Shown here piece by piece: positions 24,901-37,000 of a stretch of 64,000 nt of DNA (the stretch's first letter is position 1; each line of letters starts with the position of its first letter). The notes beneath the pieces were generated by a model that ran no database searches, had not been told where the DNA came from, and saw only the letters and a program-made list of their open reading frames with translations. A program made the translations under genes and the position numbers. Source of the DNA: Moniliophthora roreri (Eukaryota; Basidiomycota; Agaricomycetes; Agaricales; Marasmiaceae); NCBI GenBank assembly GCA_001466705.2, contig LATX02000210.1, positions 1 to 64,000 on the forward strand, given 5' to 3'.

Positions 24901-25611
24901 AAGAGCAAGCAGATGATGACCTGTGGGAAGATCTCCTGAAGTACTCTGAGACACGTCCTGGTATGCATTACTCCCTGTTCAAAAGCTGACTTCTGATGAA
25001 GTTTTAAGCCTTCATTCATGGATTGCTGGAAAATGTTGGGCCAGAGATCAACCCTATTCGGCTTATACGGCGGATCAAGAATGGCTTGGAAATTCCTGGG
25101 CTGAAGGAGGCTCTGATCAAAATTTTGCAAGATTTTCATCTTCAGATATCTCTCTTGGAGGGCTGCCAGACAATCTTGGATGGAGATAGTTCAGATTTGT
25201 CTAGAAAGCTACTCAAGGATCAGACAAGTGGTTTCTTTCTCAATGGTGGGCTTACAACTCTATATTTCATAAATATGTGGCTTATAGCAATATAGCAAAG
25301 TCTACATGTCCAGTATGTTCACAGTCACTTCAAGGGACACCTCAAGGTTTGGTACTCCTGTTTTTGTGTCGGCACACAGTACATGCTAGTTGTGTGAGTG
25401 GAGGTGATTTCCTACCACAAGAGCCAGATGCAATTCTCCGAGGTGTGGGGCTTTCAGCCAACAGAGGTCTGAGTGGGCAGATAGCTTTGTATGTCTATTA
25501 TTTATGCATACTTGCTTTATTACTAATAAGCTTTATTGCAGTGAATCAATGGTTCGAGCAAGGATTCATCATGGCTGTCCAGTTTGTTATAAGAGAAGTG
25601 AAGGAATCTAA
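21908..25611 (+). CDS. VPS41: VPS41, HOPS tethering complex subunit
   Basis: Subunit of the HOPS complex that tethers late endosomes, AP-3 vesicles and vacuoles for fusion. The start at 21908 (MSLVEENG) leads into a long acidic low-complexity stretch, then LKYERIGGNLPDIF, the conserved entry to the beta-propeller. First exons: 21908-22234, 22282-22423, 22476 to about 23589. Propeller words include LGTHAGFVHLLDLSG and LIAWANDLGVKIYD. The helical solenoid includes AVIPYVPTENPRLERLVYEM, and the clathrin-repeat part ends with LLENVGPEINPIRLIRRI. The C-terminal RING has CPVC, CRHTVHASC and a final CPVCYKRSEGI before the stop at 25609-25611. The frame looks intact, roughly 1,000 aa. The last third (from about 24.6 kb) has very few CpGs, unlike the first two thirds. 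Confidence 0.94.
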
Positions 25612-26680
25612 CTTGTGGCTTACTCTTCTAATGCTATCTGAGTGGCCTAAAGATTCTTTTATATAATAGATGGGATTACTTGTTATTGTAGTATCCAATT
25701 GTCTGTAGCAAGTCAACTCTTTTGGCTGTTCACTAGTGAGATCAAAATGGAATTCTGAAAGTATGGGAACAGAATTAGAAATAATTAATATCTAGTCTTA
25801 GAGCTTTTGTTGAATGCAACTGCCTAAGAGAGTTTTTACATAATATATGCCTTTGTTTAGCATTGGCAACTGAGCCCTCTTAGTGAATTAATCATGTTCC
25901 TGTTCACTGTCTTGAGTGTGACATATAAATATTGATCTTGAGTTCTGAGTGTGGTTCTGGAGTTGTTCTGTTTGAGTGTAATGGGTCTGAGATTCTTTGG
26001 CATGAATAGTATGGCACTATTGGCTTTGGAGAGAATTGACAATTATATCTGCATGCTCATGCTAAGCCACCTTATAGCTTCTCTAATAAAGTGTAAAATT
26101 ACCTTTATATTTGTTTCTAGTGATAGTCCTTTTATTACCACATGGTTGTTATCTACAAAGCCCTGCTTAGTTGTAAGGTGTCTAAATGGTAATAAGCCCT
26201 TATAGGTTACTTATGACTGTAGATGCCAGTACAAGTCTTCATAGACAAGTGGGCATGACAAGGTAATGGTATTGGGTAAGATAGAGATATTGTACAGATA
26301 CATGGCAATTGGCTTTATGTACATAGATTAGGTGACAAGATATGACAAAAAAGAGAAAAAGATAAGATGTAAGAGATAACTCCTTACTCTCTCTCCAGTC
26401 AAACCAACAAGAGTTCAGTTTGGAATTAAGATAACAAGATGTATGAGTAAGGTGGTTGGTAGGGAGGGTGGACTGATGGGGATTGTATAAAGGAATAATG
26501 TTCAGCAGGTAGTAGAGGCATTCAAGGTGTATTAATGTATGCAGAGTTGAGAGAACTGTCTTTGTCAATCATGTTCACATTTTCAGGATCCTGTGCTGCT
26601 TTATGTGACAGTTGGCCAGTATTGGAATCAGTATCCATAGTGTTTGGGTCATTGAATGGTAATTGACTACCACCTTTCTC
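25612..26680. other. AT-rich CpG-poor DNA, no gene seen
   Basis: About 1.07 kb between VPS41 and the LTR of element 1. CpG is almost absent. A TATAAA at about 26485 and pyrimidine-rich patches suggest old LTR-like debris, but no paired repeat was found in the window. No credible coding frame. Confidence 0.4.
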
Positions 26681-27113
26681 TGTTACAACCCTCTTATTTA
26701 TTACATATATTTCCCTTTTCTGTTGGACTTCTTGCACCTTCCCAGCCCCCATTTCCCTCTCTTTTATGCTACTTACTCTATCAGACACGTCCACTTTTCT
26801 TGTTTCCTTTTCTTTTCTCACTCTTATAATACCAATGTGTAAGAATATTCTGACCATGTCAGGAATCCTTTTATTTAACTGTAAACTACTGCTTACTCAT
26901 AGACTATATGTAGTTATCAGATGTATGTATTTAAGTGCCAATACCAGAGTCTAAGCTCTTCAGCTTGACCTGGTTAAATCTAACTACTTGTGTCAATATG
27001 ATAATTGAAGGACTTCTGAACCTCAAGAAACCTCTTGAGTGAACTCAAACTTGACCTGAGGCTTTGCATAACAATGATAAGACTCTCATGTTGTTACAAG
27101 AAGTAGTGTAACA
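26681..27113 (+). repeat. Element 1 5' LTR
   Basis: 433 bp beginning TGTTA and ending TAACA, related along its length to the 438-bp LTR of element 2. A TATTTAA box at 26928-26934 lies about 30 nt before CAGCTTGACCT (26961-26971), the probable start of the RNA. Confidence 0.8.
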
Positions 27114-27126
27114 TAAGGTCAAGCTG
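27114..27126 (+). promoter_or_regulatory. Element 1 primer-binding site, self-priming type
   Basis: After a 2-nt spacer (TA) the sequence AGGTCAAGCTG (27116-27126) is the exact reverse complement of 26961-26971 in the LTR, the presumed 5' end of the transcript. This fits the Tf1/sushi self-priming mode, where the RNA 5' end folds back as primer, and not a tRNA primer. Confidence 0.75.
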
Positions 27127-27192
27127 ATCAACTGCTGACCTGTTCAGGTTTAGGCATTCATCTAAAGAATCAAGACAACGTCAAAACAGAGT

Positions 27193-28543
27193 CAACAACA
27201 GATTGACCGAGACATTGTGGAAGTGGAAGAGCAATAGTGTGGGTTACAAATTCAATCCATATCAAATCCTAGTGGACAAGCAATCCCACTATTAACCAGA
27301 GCAGCCAGAAGAGAACTATTGACCCCCTCTCCATTGCTCTCGCAACAGAGGCAGTCTCAGGAAGGGACACTACACAATCCATCAAGAACAAGGAGAACCT
27401 CAACTCCACAATTCACAGCGTGTGGATCTGAAGAAGCAGACTTTAAAGACTTCAAATTGCTGCAGATATTGAAGAGAGAAGGATCCTCTACATCAGATAC
27501 CTCTGTCAGATCTCCTAAAGAACAAGACCCATTCCAGAGACTTCTGGAAACATTGAGAAACAGCCCTCATGCAAAGTCTCCATGACTATTAATTGAAATG
27601 GCTGAAGAAAAGAAGTTGTCTGGAAGCAGGCTGAAGGAAGAACCAAAGGAAGAAGTAACGACAATTGGAAGTATGGTACTGGTGCAGGTTATTGCAGAAA
27701 AAGAGATCAAAGCAGCTCTCCTATGAGCCTTTTCAGGAGAGTGGAAGGAGTCAAAGAAGTTCTTACAAGAAGTGCTTCTACATGTTGAATTAAACCTGAA
27801 GATGTTCACCACAGATTGAGCCAAGAAGCTGTTCTTACTATCATACATGACAGATGGGCCAGGAGAATTCTGAAAGAATGACAAAACAGACCTCGCAAAA
27901 GACAAAGAAGCTGAAAAGATCTCTTGAGCAGACTTTGTAGAAGAATTCAAGACAGTGTTCAAGCCATTGGACACCATACTAGAAGCACTGAAGAAACTCT
28001 GGGACTTAAAGATGAAGGAACAGGCCAATGAATACACCAATCAATTTCAATATCTTGCCAAGCAGACAGGGTACAACAATGCAGCACAGATCAAAGCATT
28101 CAAAAGAGGACTGCCTAAGAAACTGATGCTCAATATTATGACCTGACCAAAAGGCAAACTGGAGATGATCAGGGACTGGATGAGTGCTGTGATACTGTTC
28201 AATGAAAGCTGGAAACAGGCTATGGAGTATGGAAGGAAATGGGATGAAGATAATGGAAGGACCTAGCAGAACTTCCAAAAGAAAGAAAGGACCCTGGTTT
28301 GGAAGATAAGTGAGATGGACAGAAAGGAATACATGACGAAGAGGCTCTGCTTCCATTGAGGATGAAGCAGTCATAGAATTAAAGACTGTCCAGACAAGGG
28401 AAAGAAGGAGGAACCTAAAGAAAGAAGAGCTGAAGAAGATGACAAAGAAAGAAAGGTTTGCAAAGATCTGAGCCATTGTTGATGATCAGACCAAAGAGGA
28501 AAAGGACTTACTCCTTGATTTGATGGAGAAAGAGGGTTTTTAA
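27193..28543 (+). pseudogene. gag: Element 1 gag remnant
   Basis: The frame begins near QIDRDIVEVEEQ, which aligns with the element 2 gag N-terminus (QIEKDITEAEER). It continues to the capsid-like region with TDGPGEF, FKPLDTILEALKKLWDLKMK and AAQIKAFKRGLPKKL, and a damaged zinc knuckle (about 28350-28395, GHRIKDC counterpart). At least eight in-frame stops are present, mostly TGA. No intact ATG was identified. It ends with TAA at 28541-28543 directly after the frameshift heptamer. Confidence 0.8.
28534..28540 (+). promoter_or_regulatory. -1 frameshift heptamer GGGTTTT, element 1
   Basis: Read in the gag frame as G GGT TTT, followed at once by the gag stop TAA. This fits the X XXY YYZ rule. 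The -1 frame directly downstream reads KWWKRMMSLLPVTI, conserved with element 2 (KWRKRTMSSLPLTI). Confidence 0.75.
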
Positions 28544-31500
28544 AGTGGTGGAAGAGAATGATGTCTCTACTGCCTGTCACTATTTTACATTTTGTACTAG
28601 CCAAGATCTCTTGGCTAGACTGAAATTCTATGCACATTTCTCTACAGTACAAAGTGGGAAACAAAACTGTTAAAACCAAAGCCCTTCTTGATTCAGGAGC
28701 AGGAGGAGGTTCATCAGTCTGAGGACAGCAAAAAGGCTGAAGAAGGATTGGAATAAACTTCCGGAAAAGATCAAAGTATACAACATTGATGGAACCCTGA
28801 ACAAGACTGTGTGGATCTTCTATTTGATTGATTTAGCCTTCACCATTGGGAATAAGACATTCTCTGAAACCTTTCTGATTTCTGGGATTGGAGATGAAGA
28901 GATTATTCTTGGGCTTCCATGGTTACGAACACATAACCTGAGAATAAATTGGCAAACTGGCGAAATGAAGTTCCCAGAACAAAAGAAAATAGCAATCAAG
29001 AGGTTCTATAGGGTGTTGGATGGGACAGACCCTGAGATCCTCATTAGGGCTAAGACCACAACTTCTCAAGAATTAGCCCAAGCAACAGAAGGACTGAAGC
29101 AAAGTATTGAAGAACTAGTACTGCCATACCTTGCAGAATTTTACAGACACTTCAAAAAAGGGAAGTCAGAGAAGTTTCCACCTTCTAGGCCATACAACAA
29201 TGCAATCGAGCTAAAACTGGATTTTATGCCATGGAACTGAAAACTCTACCCTCTGTCGCCAAAGGAACAGGAAGAACAGGACAAATTCCTTGAAGAAAAT
29301 CTTCATAAGAGATACATCCGTCCCTCAAAATCTCCTATGGCCTCTCTCTTTTTCTTTGTGGCAAAGAAAGAGAAAGGGATGCTTAGACCTACACAGGATT
29401 ACTGGAAACTAAATGAGGAAACAGTCAAGAATGCATACCTGCTGCTGTTAATATCTGATCTCATTGATAACCTAAAGAGAGCCGAGATTTTCAGCAAGTT
29501 AGATTTGTGAAATAGTTACAATAATGTATGAATAAAGGACAGAGATCAATGGAAGGCCACCTTCAAAACAAACAAGGGACTCTTCGAGCCTACTATAATG
29601 TTCTTCAGCCTCAGCAATTCACCAGCAACATTTCAGGCCTTCATGAATGACATCTTATTGGATTTCATAGATGAAGGATGGTGTGTTGTATACATGGACA
29701 ACATTCTTGTATTTTCGAAAGACAGGAAAACACATCAGGAAAGGACACAACATCTCATGTGTCAAATACAAGAACATGACCTATACCTGAAACCAGAGAA
29801 ATGCAAATTTGACATCTGTAAAGTCATCTTTCTTGGCATAGTCATACAACCAGGACACATTGCTATGGATCCTGTAAAGCTAGCCAGAATAGCTGAATGG
29901 GAACCCCCACAAACTGTCAAAGGAGTATAGGCCTTCTTGGGCTTTGGAAACTTTTATCAGAAATTCATTGGTCGGTACTCCAATATTGCTAAACCACTGA
30001 ATGACCTTACAAGGAAGTTGTGGAAATTTAAATGGACACAGACATGTCAAGACATGTTTGACTTCCTCAAAAGGAAATTCCTGTTGGAGCCAATTCTCAA
30101 GATCCCTGATGCAGATCAACCTTTTGTAATTGAGGCAGATGCATCAAAATGGGCAACTGGAGCCATATTGTGGCAAAAAGAAAGTGATAGAGAGTGGCAT
30201 TCATGCAGTTACCTCTCGAAGTCCCTCTCAGTGACTGAGCAAAATTACGAAATATATAATAGGGAACTATTAGCAATAGTCAGGGCATTGGGTGAATGGA
30301 GACATTATCTAATGGGAGGAAAACACAAGGTTGTGGTACTCTCCAATCACAAAAATTTGACATATTTCTGAACCATGCAGAAGCTGAACTGAAGACAGGC
30401 AAGATAGAGTCTTTTCCTGTTGGAATTTGACCTAGTCCTGGTGCACATGCTAGGAAAACAAATGACTCAAGCAGATGCACTATCTAGACAATCAAATGAG
30501 AAGGACGAGGAAGATGTCAATAACAACAACATCATTTTGCTGCCAGACCATCTCTTCATAAAAGGAGTTAACATTGAACTAGCAGAAGAAGTACAGAAAA
30601 GATTGGGCCTGGATGACTTCCACAAGTCGACTCTGGATATGCTGTTGACCCAGGGCATGCTGCCAATCAAATCTGCACTGTCCGATTGGGAAATCAAAGA
30701 TGACCTACTGTTCTTTAAGGACAGAGTTTATGTACTGAAGAACAATGAGCTCCACAGGTCTATAGTGAAGGAAATCTATAAAGAAAGAGGAGTTGGACAT
30801 TCAGGGCAATAGAACACAGTGGAGCAAGTCCAGAGAGATCTCTGGTGGCCAGGCATGTTGGAATTCATCAAAGAATTCATGAATCGATGTGTACTATGTC
30901 AGCAAAGTAAAGTAAACACCCATTCAATGAGAATGCCACTACAACCAATACAAACACTGAAATCTTCTTTCCTCTTTCAAGTCTGCATGATGAACCTGAT
31001 CACAGACCTGCCTGAGGTAGATGGCTCAGATAGTATTTTGGTCGTGGTGGACTACTTATCTACAAAGGGGGTAATTTTTATCTCTTGCACCAAAACAACA
31101 GATGCCCCAGGAATTGCAGAACTACTACTTCAACATCTTTACAAGTGCTTTAGACTTCTGGACTGAATAATATCAGATTAAGACCCACACTTCACAGCAG
31201 AAGTGTTCCAAGAGATGGGAAAACAACTGCTTATCAAGCACTCAATGACTACAGTGTACCACCCACAGACAGATGGGGAAACAGAAAGAGTTAACCAGGA
31301 AATTGAGGTGTTTCTATGAATCTTTTGCTCTAAAGAACAGACCAGATGGAAGGAACTCCTTCCATTCACAGAGTTTACCCATAACAATTGAATCCACTCT
31401 GTCATGAAGAAATCACTGTTCTATCTGATAATGGGTTACCACCCTAGAGTGCTTCCCACAATGTTCGAAAGGACGAACATCCCCTCGATTGAAGAAAGAC

Positions 31501-32048
31501 TGGATGACATAAAAAGAATATAAGAAGAAATGTCAAGCCTTCTGGAAATAGTGAGACAATGAGTGATCAAAAGGGAAAAGAAGCATCTAGACATGTTCAA
31601 GAAAGGCCAGAAGATATGGCTAGAAGGGAAAAACCTTATTATCAGATATCCAATGAAGAAGCTTGCCCAAAAAAGGGAAGGTCTCTTTGAGATTACTAAA
31701 GTAATGGGACCAGTAACATACTAACTCCAATTACCTCTGCAGTAGAAAATACACCCAGTGTTCCATGCAGCACTACTGTCTCCGTTCAAAGAAACTGAAG
31801 CACATGGGCCAAGTTTCATGGAACCACCACCTGATCTGATTGAAGGGTTTGAAGAATACAAAGTAGAAGTGATTATAGGGCATAGGCTGAAAAAGAGACC
31901 CCAAGAATTTCTCATCTCATACACTGGCTATGACTTGTCCCATAACCAATGGGTCAAGACCCAAGGAATGGTTAATTGCCTAGAACTTTATAAGGACTAT
32001 ATAAAGGGGCATAAGCTGAAGCCATTGAAACCCATCTCCACTGCCTAA
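28544..32048 (+). pseudogene. pol: Element 1 pol remnant (protease, RT, RNase H, integrase, chromodomain)
   Basis: In order: aspartic protease with ALLDSGAGG near 28681-28706; reverse transcriptase with FFSLSNSPATFQAFMND and a mutated active site YMDN (29691-29702) instead of YMDD; RNase H with EADASKWATGAIL; integrase zinc finger with CVLCQQSKVNTH; a catalytic core with MMNLITDLPEVDGSDSILV; and a C-terminal chromodomain-like segment EEYKVEVIIGHRLKKRPQEF, followed by NQWVKTQGMVNCLELYKDYI. Interrupted by many stops, mainly TGA. The terminal TAA at 32046-32048 is followed one base later by the ATG of the third ORF. Confidence 0.88.
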
Positions 32049-32049
32049 C

Positions 32050-32202
32050 ATGTCTATCAATGCGACTTCTACTGCTTCTTCTTCTAGCTCTGCTACTGAT
32101 CACCAACAACAAGGACTCCCAAGCCCTACTCCTACTGAAGCTGGGAACGGCAGATATGAAGAAAACATCACCTATCACCATGGCCTTTGTCTGAACCCCT
32201 AC
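32050..32202 (+). pseudogene. Element 1 third ORF, 5' part
   Basis: Starts with ATG one nucleotide after the pol stop. It encodes a Ser/Thr/Ala-rich start (MSINATSTASSSSS), then GRYEENITYHHGLCLNPY, matching GQYGENLTYPNGLQPNPY in element 2. The frame is cut after 32202 by insertion of element 2; the duplicated target CCTAC is 32198-32202. Confidence 0.8.
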
Positions 32203-32640
32203 TGTTACGTTACTTGTGCAGCAATGTCAACTAACTACTTAAAAAGAGTAGAACCTTTTGAAAGCAGCTTCAAGTTCAAGTTAGAGTTTGTTCAATGGGT
32301 GTTGAAGTTCAGAGTTCCTTTGTTCAATTGGCTATGACACAAGTATAAAATTAACCAGGTCAAGCTAAGGACTTGGAGTCATTGCTTGAGTGCTTAAATA
32401 CGTTACAACTGATCTTGTAAACTACATTACATGAATGTCTGATAGTTACAATGTACAGTAATAAATACCCAATGCTGTCAGGATATGAGTCACAATTTGG
32501 ATAGGAAAAAGGAGGTGTTGGGAATGTGTAATGAGTCTGATGGAAGGAGAAACATAGAAGATATAGAAAAGGGGTGCTAGGAAGGTGTATATGTCTGATC
32601 AAAAGGGAAGCATAAGTAACAGGGTGAAGAAAACATAACA
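32203..32640 (-). repeat. Element 2 3' LTR
   Basis: 438 bp, same length as the copy at 39017-39454. Flanked on the left by the target duplication CCTAC (32198-32202) and on the inner side by the polypurine tract. Confidence 0.93.
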
Positions 32641-32653
32641 ATACCCCCCTGTT
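32641..32653 (-). other. Element 2 polypurine tract
   Basis: On the minus strand AACAGGGGGGTAT directly precedes the 3' LTR, the expected place for plus-strand DNA priming. It confirms the orientation. Confidence 0.75.
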
Positions 32654-32904
32654 AAGGGCAAAACTCCATGTTGCCAATCTACGACTCTCCATCTCCATAC
32701 AATTCGGCATCGTAATCCTCTGATGTGTCTGGCATGTCATCAATGTCCTGAAGCATAGGCATGGCTGGCATGTTCCCCACCAGTTGCCAACCTGCCACTT
32801 CTCATTCCTCTATGGAAAGTAACCCCGTAAACCTCCCTACCTTCCGTGAGTCTGACCCTATGAACAAGAAGTTTGTACCTTCATCTCTGTCCCCCACTTC
32901 TTCT

Positions 32905-34080
32905 TCAACATTCTCCACTGAGGTTGTCATAAGGTTCATCGTCATAATCACAATCATCTGACATAGAGTCTGTACTCAAATGAGCCCCTCTGCACACAAT
33001 GCGGCAAGACCTTCGCTGGTCAGGGCAGTTTCCAGAAGTATGCCCAGGCTGAGTTTTGAAGCATCTCTGACACATGTACTGTGGGCAATTTCTGGTGAAA
33101 TGGCGTTCCAGTCCACACACAGGGCAGAGACGTGGTCAACGAGCTGGGTCATTGGGATTGGGATTGGAGTTGGAGGCCTCAAGCTCATTATCAGTGGGGC
33201 ATTATCGTCATTTGAGAGAGTTTGGTTCTCCACGTCCTTGTCCTTGTCCTTGTCCTTGTCCTTGTGGCCCTCTGATGGGGCCTCCCTGCCAGCCGCTGGC
33301 ACGATTTCAACTTCAGGGTGGAACTAAGGCCTCAGGGGTCTGGAGAATACGGGGGTTGACAGCATTTAGGGGTGTAGATTCTCTGGAGGGGGCGTTATTG
33401 GTCAGCTCAATCTTAGGTTTGATGTTGGGATTGGGAGTGGGGTCAGAATAAAGGAGGGCATCGTTGGCAGTGGGTTTGGTGGCCTCACGTGGAGGGGCAG
33501 TGAGTCATTCCTCGAGAGTTTGAGGTTTGGAGGTGAGTCTGGAGATAAGACTCCTGGTGTCGCTGATGTCGGGACAGAGATACCTGTTTCCATCAGTTTG
33601 TCGTCCAAGGCAGTTGAGGAGGCTAAACGAGAGGGGATCAGGGTACTCCGACATTTCTCGGGGATCTGCAGGAGGTTGCATGGACAAATAAGGATGAGGC
33701 AGGAAGAGGGATGGTACTATAACAGGCCCTCTTAATCTGATGTGATAGTTGCATGCAAAGAGGACCTGATTTGTGATTTCCAGGCTGCAACTTTCAACGA
33801 TCTTTTTGAATAGCTTTCATTGGGACTGGAGGAAAAGGAGGCTTTTGATGCAGGGTTCCAGTCAGTTGTTGCTATTAGCAGCGGCTCGGATTTGGTCATC
33901 GTATTGTTCAGAGTTGAACAGGTGGAGCAGCTGGTAGGGATTGGGTTGGAGACCATTTGGGTATGTGAGGTTTTCTCCATATTGTCCTTCTCCAGCCACA
34001 GTAGGAACAGGGCTCTGGACTCCAGATGACTGGCTACCAGAAGCAGAAGCGGAAGAAGAAGAGGTGGTTGCATTTGACAT
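32905..34080 (-). pseudogene. Element 2 third ORF: Ser-rich, Pro-rich, Gly/Gln/Arg-rich, zinc knuckles
   Basis: One reading frame of about 392 codons starts with ATG at 34080, two nucleotides after the pol stop (TAA 34083-34085). In order: a Ser-rich start, GQYGENLTYPNGLQPNPY, QLLHLFNSEQYDDQIRAAA, a Pro-rich middle (SMQPPADPREMSEYPDPL), a GQGQGQGQGRGEP patch from a GGACAA microsatellite, then two knuckles: CPVCGLERHFTRNC (C-x2-C-x4-H-x4-C) and CQRCFKTQPGHTSGNC, followed by an acidic tail ending before 32905. In-frame stops (TGA, TAA) break it at about seven places. The same protein is encoded downstream of pol in element 1. I know no named family; it looks like a second nucleocapsid-like protein. 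Confidence 0.72.
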
Positions 34081-34082
34081 GT

Positions 34083-37000
34083 TTAAGCAGTAGTGAGAAT
34101 GGGTTTCTTGGGCTTCAATTTGTGCTTCTTTATATAGTCCTTATAGAGGTCTAGACAATTGGCCATCCCTTCAGTCTCAATCCACTGATTGTGGGACGAA
34201 TCATAACCCATATATGTCACCAGAAACTCTCGGGGTCATTTCTTGGGTCTATGTCTGATGATCGCTTCTACTTTGTACTCTTCGAATCCTTCTATCAGAT
34301 CCAGGGGTGGTTCCGTAAAGCTAGGCCCATGAGCCTCTGTTTCCTTAAATGGCATGAGAAGAGCTGTGTGGAAAATGGGGTGGATTTTCCATTGATGCGG
34401 TAGGTCCAGCCGATACGTAATGGGCTCTAAAACTTCAAGGATCTTGAATGGTCCTTCTCGTTTCAGGGCTAGTTTCTTGGTCAGATACCCTATGGACAGG
34501 TTCTTCCCTTCTAATCATACCTTCCGTCCTACATTGAACGTCTCTAGCTTCTGTTTTTCTTGTCTTATCATCTGCTGCTGTGCAAGTTCTAATAAGCTGA
34601 CAGTTTCTTCCCTGACTCTCTTTAGCTCCTGAAGTCGTTCTTCTACTGACAGGATACTGGTTTGTTCGAACACTGTTGGAAAGGCTCTTGGGTGATATCC
34701 CATCATCATGAAGAAGGGGGATTTCTTGAGTACTGAATGAGTCTGGTTATTATGTGCAAACTCAGCTAGAGGGAGGTATTCCTTCCATCTTGTCTGTTCT
34801 TTCAAGCAGAAAATACAGAGGTATACTTCAATTTCCTGGTTGACTTGTTCAGTTTCTCCATCAGTCTGCAGATGAAAGGTGGTGCTCATTGAGTGTTTGA
34901 TGGACAACTGTTTTCCCATTTCTTGGAATACTTCCGCTGTGAATCTGGGGTCTTGATCAGATATAATTCAGTCCAGAAGTCCAAAGCATCTATACACATG
35001 TTGAATTAGCAGTTCTGCTATTTTCATGGCATCCAACTTCTTCGTGCATGGTGTAAAAATTACCCCCTTCATAGAGGAGTGGTCCACCATGACAAGAATA
35101 GAATCCATGCCATCACTTTCTGGAAGGTCCATAATGAGATCCATTGTACAAACTTGAAAGGGGAAGGAATCCAGAGTTGGTTGTAGTGGTTGAATGGGGG
35201 TCTTCATTGGGTGTGTGTTGATTTTTGACTGTTGACATGGTACACAGCCATCTATGAAGCTTTTGACAAATTTAGCCATTCCTGGCCACCAAAAGTCCCT
35301 TTGAACCTGTTCTAGAGTATTCCATTGTCCTGGGTGGCCTACACCTGGAGTCTCATGCACTGCTCTCACAATGTTTCATTGGAGCTCTGCATCATTCAGT
35401 ACATAAACCCATCCTTTAAAGAAGAGTAATCCATTGTCAATTCTCCAGTCTGACAATGCAGACTTGATTGGCAGCATACCTTGGTGAAGCAGTTGCTCCA
35501 AGGCTGACTTATGGAAGTTGTCCAGACCCAATCGTTCCATGATCTCGGTCTTCATTTCTAAGTTGATCCTTTTTACAAAGAGTCACTCCGGTAAAAGGAT
35601 CACATTTTTGTTATCAGTGTCTTCATCTTCACATTCGTTGCTTCGTTGTGATAGGGCATCTGCCTGAGTGAGTGATTTCCCTGGTACATGAACGAGGGCA
35701 AGGTCGAATTCTGACAGAAATAAACTCCATCTGGCCTGTCTTCTGTTGAGTTTTTGGGCCATTTGGAAGTATGTAAGGTTCTTATGATCAGATAAGATCA
35801 CCACCTTATATTTTCCTCCCATCAAATAGTGTTGCCATTCTGTCAGAGCCTGTACTATGGCCAACAATTCTCAATCATAGATCTTGTAGTTCTGTTCTGT
35901 TGGAGACAGTGATTTTGATAAATATCCACATGGATGCCATTCACCATCTGTTCCCTGCTGACGAAGGACTGCTCCCATGGCCCATTTGGAGGCATCTGCT
36001 TCTATGATGAAGGGTTTATCCATGTCAGGCATGAGGAGTACCAGTTCTGAAAGGAATTTCTTTTTGAGAAGGTCAAAGGCGATCTGACATGCTGTTGTCC
36101 ATTTGAATTTTTGTGCCTTCTTTGTGAGGTCATTGAGTGGTCGAGTTAGCTGTGCATATTTCCCAATAAATTTCTGGCAGAAGTTCCCGAACCCTAGAAA
36201 GGCGTGTACTCCTTTCACCGTTCTTGGTGGTTCCCACTCTGCTATTCCTGCAAGTTTCATGGGATCCATTGCTATGTCACCTGGTTGAATCACCATTCCC
36301 AAAAATATGACTTCTGTGATGTCAAATTCGCACTTCTTGGGTTTGAAGTAAAGGTTATGTTCTCTGATCCAATGCATCAATCTCTCGGTGCATTCCTGAT
36401 GTTCTGCCCAGTCTCTGGAGAAGAGGAGGATGTTGTCCATATAGACCACACACCATCCTTTATCGATGAAGTCAGAAAGAATATTGTTCATGAAGGCCTG
36501 GAACATCGCTGGCGAATTGCTTAACCCGAAGAACATAACTGTGGGCTTAAACAGTCTGCGATTCGTCTTAAAGGTGGCTTTCCACTGATCTCTGTCCTTG
36601 ATCTGTACATTATTGTAACCGTTTCAGAGGTCTAGTTTTGTAAAGACGTTTGCTCCTTTTAATTTGTCAAGAAGCTCTGATATCAGAGGCAATGGGTAAG
36701 TGTTCTTCACTGTTCCCTTGTTCAGTTCCCAATAATCCTGCATGGGCCTCAATGCTCCTTTCTCCTTTTCTATGACAAAGAAAAAGGGGGAAGCCATTGG
36801 GGATTTCGATTTCCAAATATAACCTTTACATAAATTTTCTTCTAGAAACTTGTCCTGTTTCTTTTGTTCAGCTGGGCTTAGAGGATAAAGTTTGCAATTC
36901 CAAGGCATGAAATCTGGCTTCAGTTCTATGGCATGGTCGTAGGCTCAGGAAGGAGGAAAACATTCTGATTTTCCTTTTTCGAAGTGATCTTGATATCTCT

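Noticed and set aside
26239..26568. Minus-strand 109-codon frame upstream of element 1
   Set aside because: AT-rich hydrophobic composition without domain or codon pattern; probably decayed repeat DNA.
33233..33264. Short regular repeats that might suggest a CRISPR-like array
   Set aside because: It is a perfect hexanucleotide microsatellite (CCTTGT units) inside ORF3 of element 2, with no spacers, and the organism is a eukaryote.
32980..33451. Plus-strand open frames over the element 2 third ORF
   Set aside because: They are the complement of low-complexity coding sequence; only the minus-strand frame is conserved with element 1.
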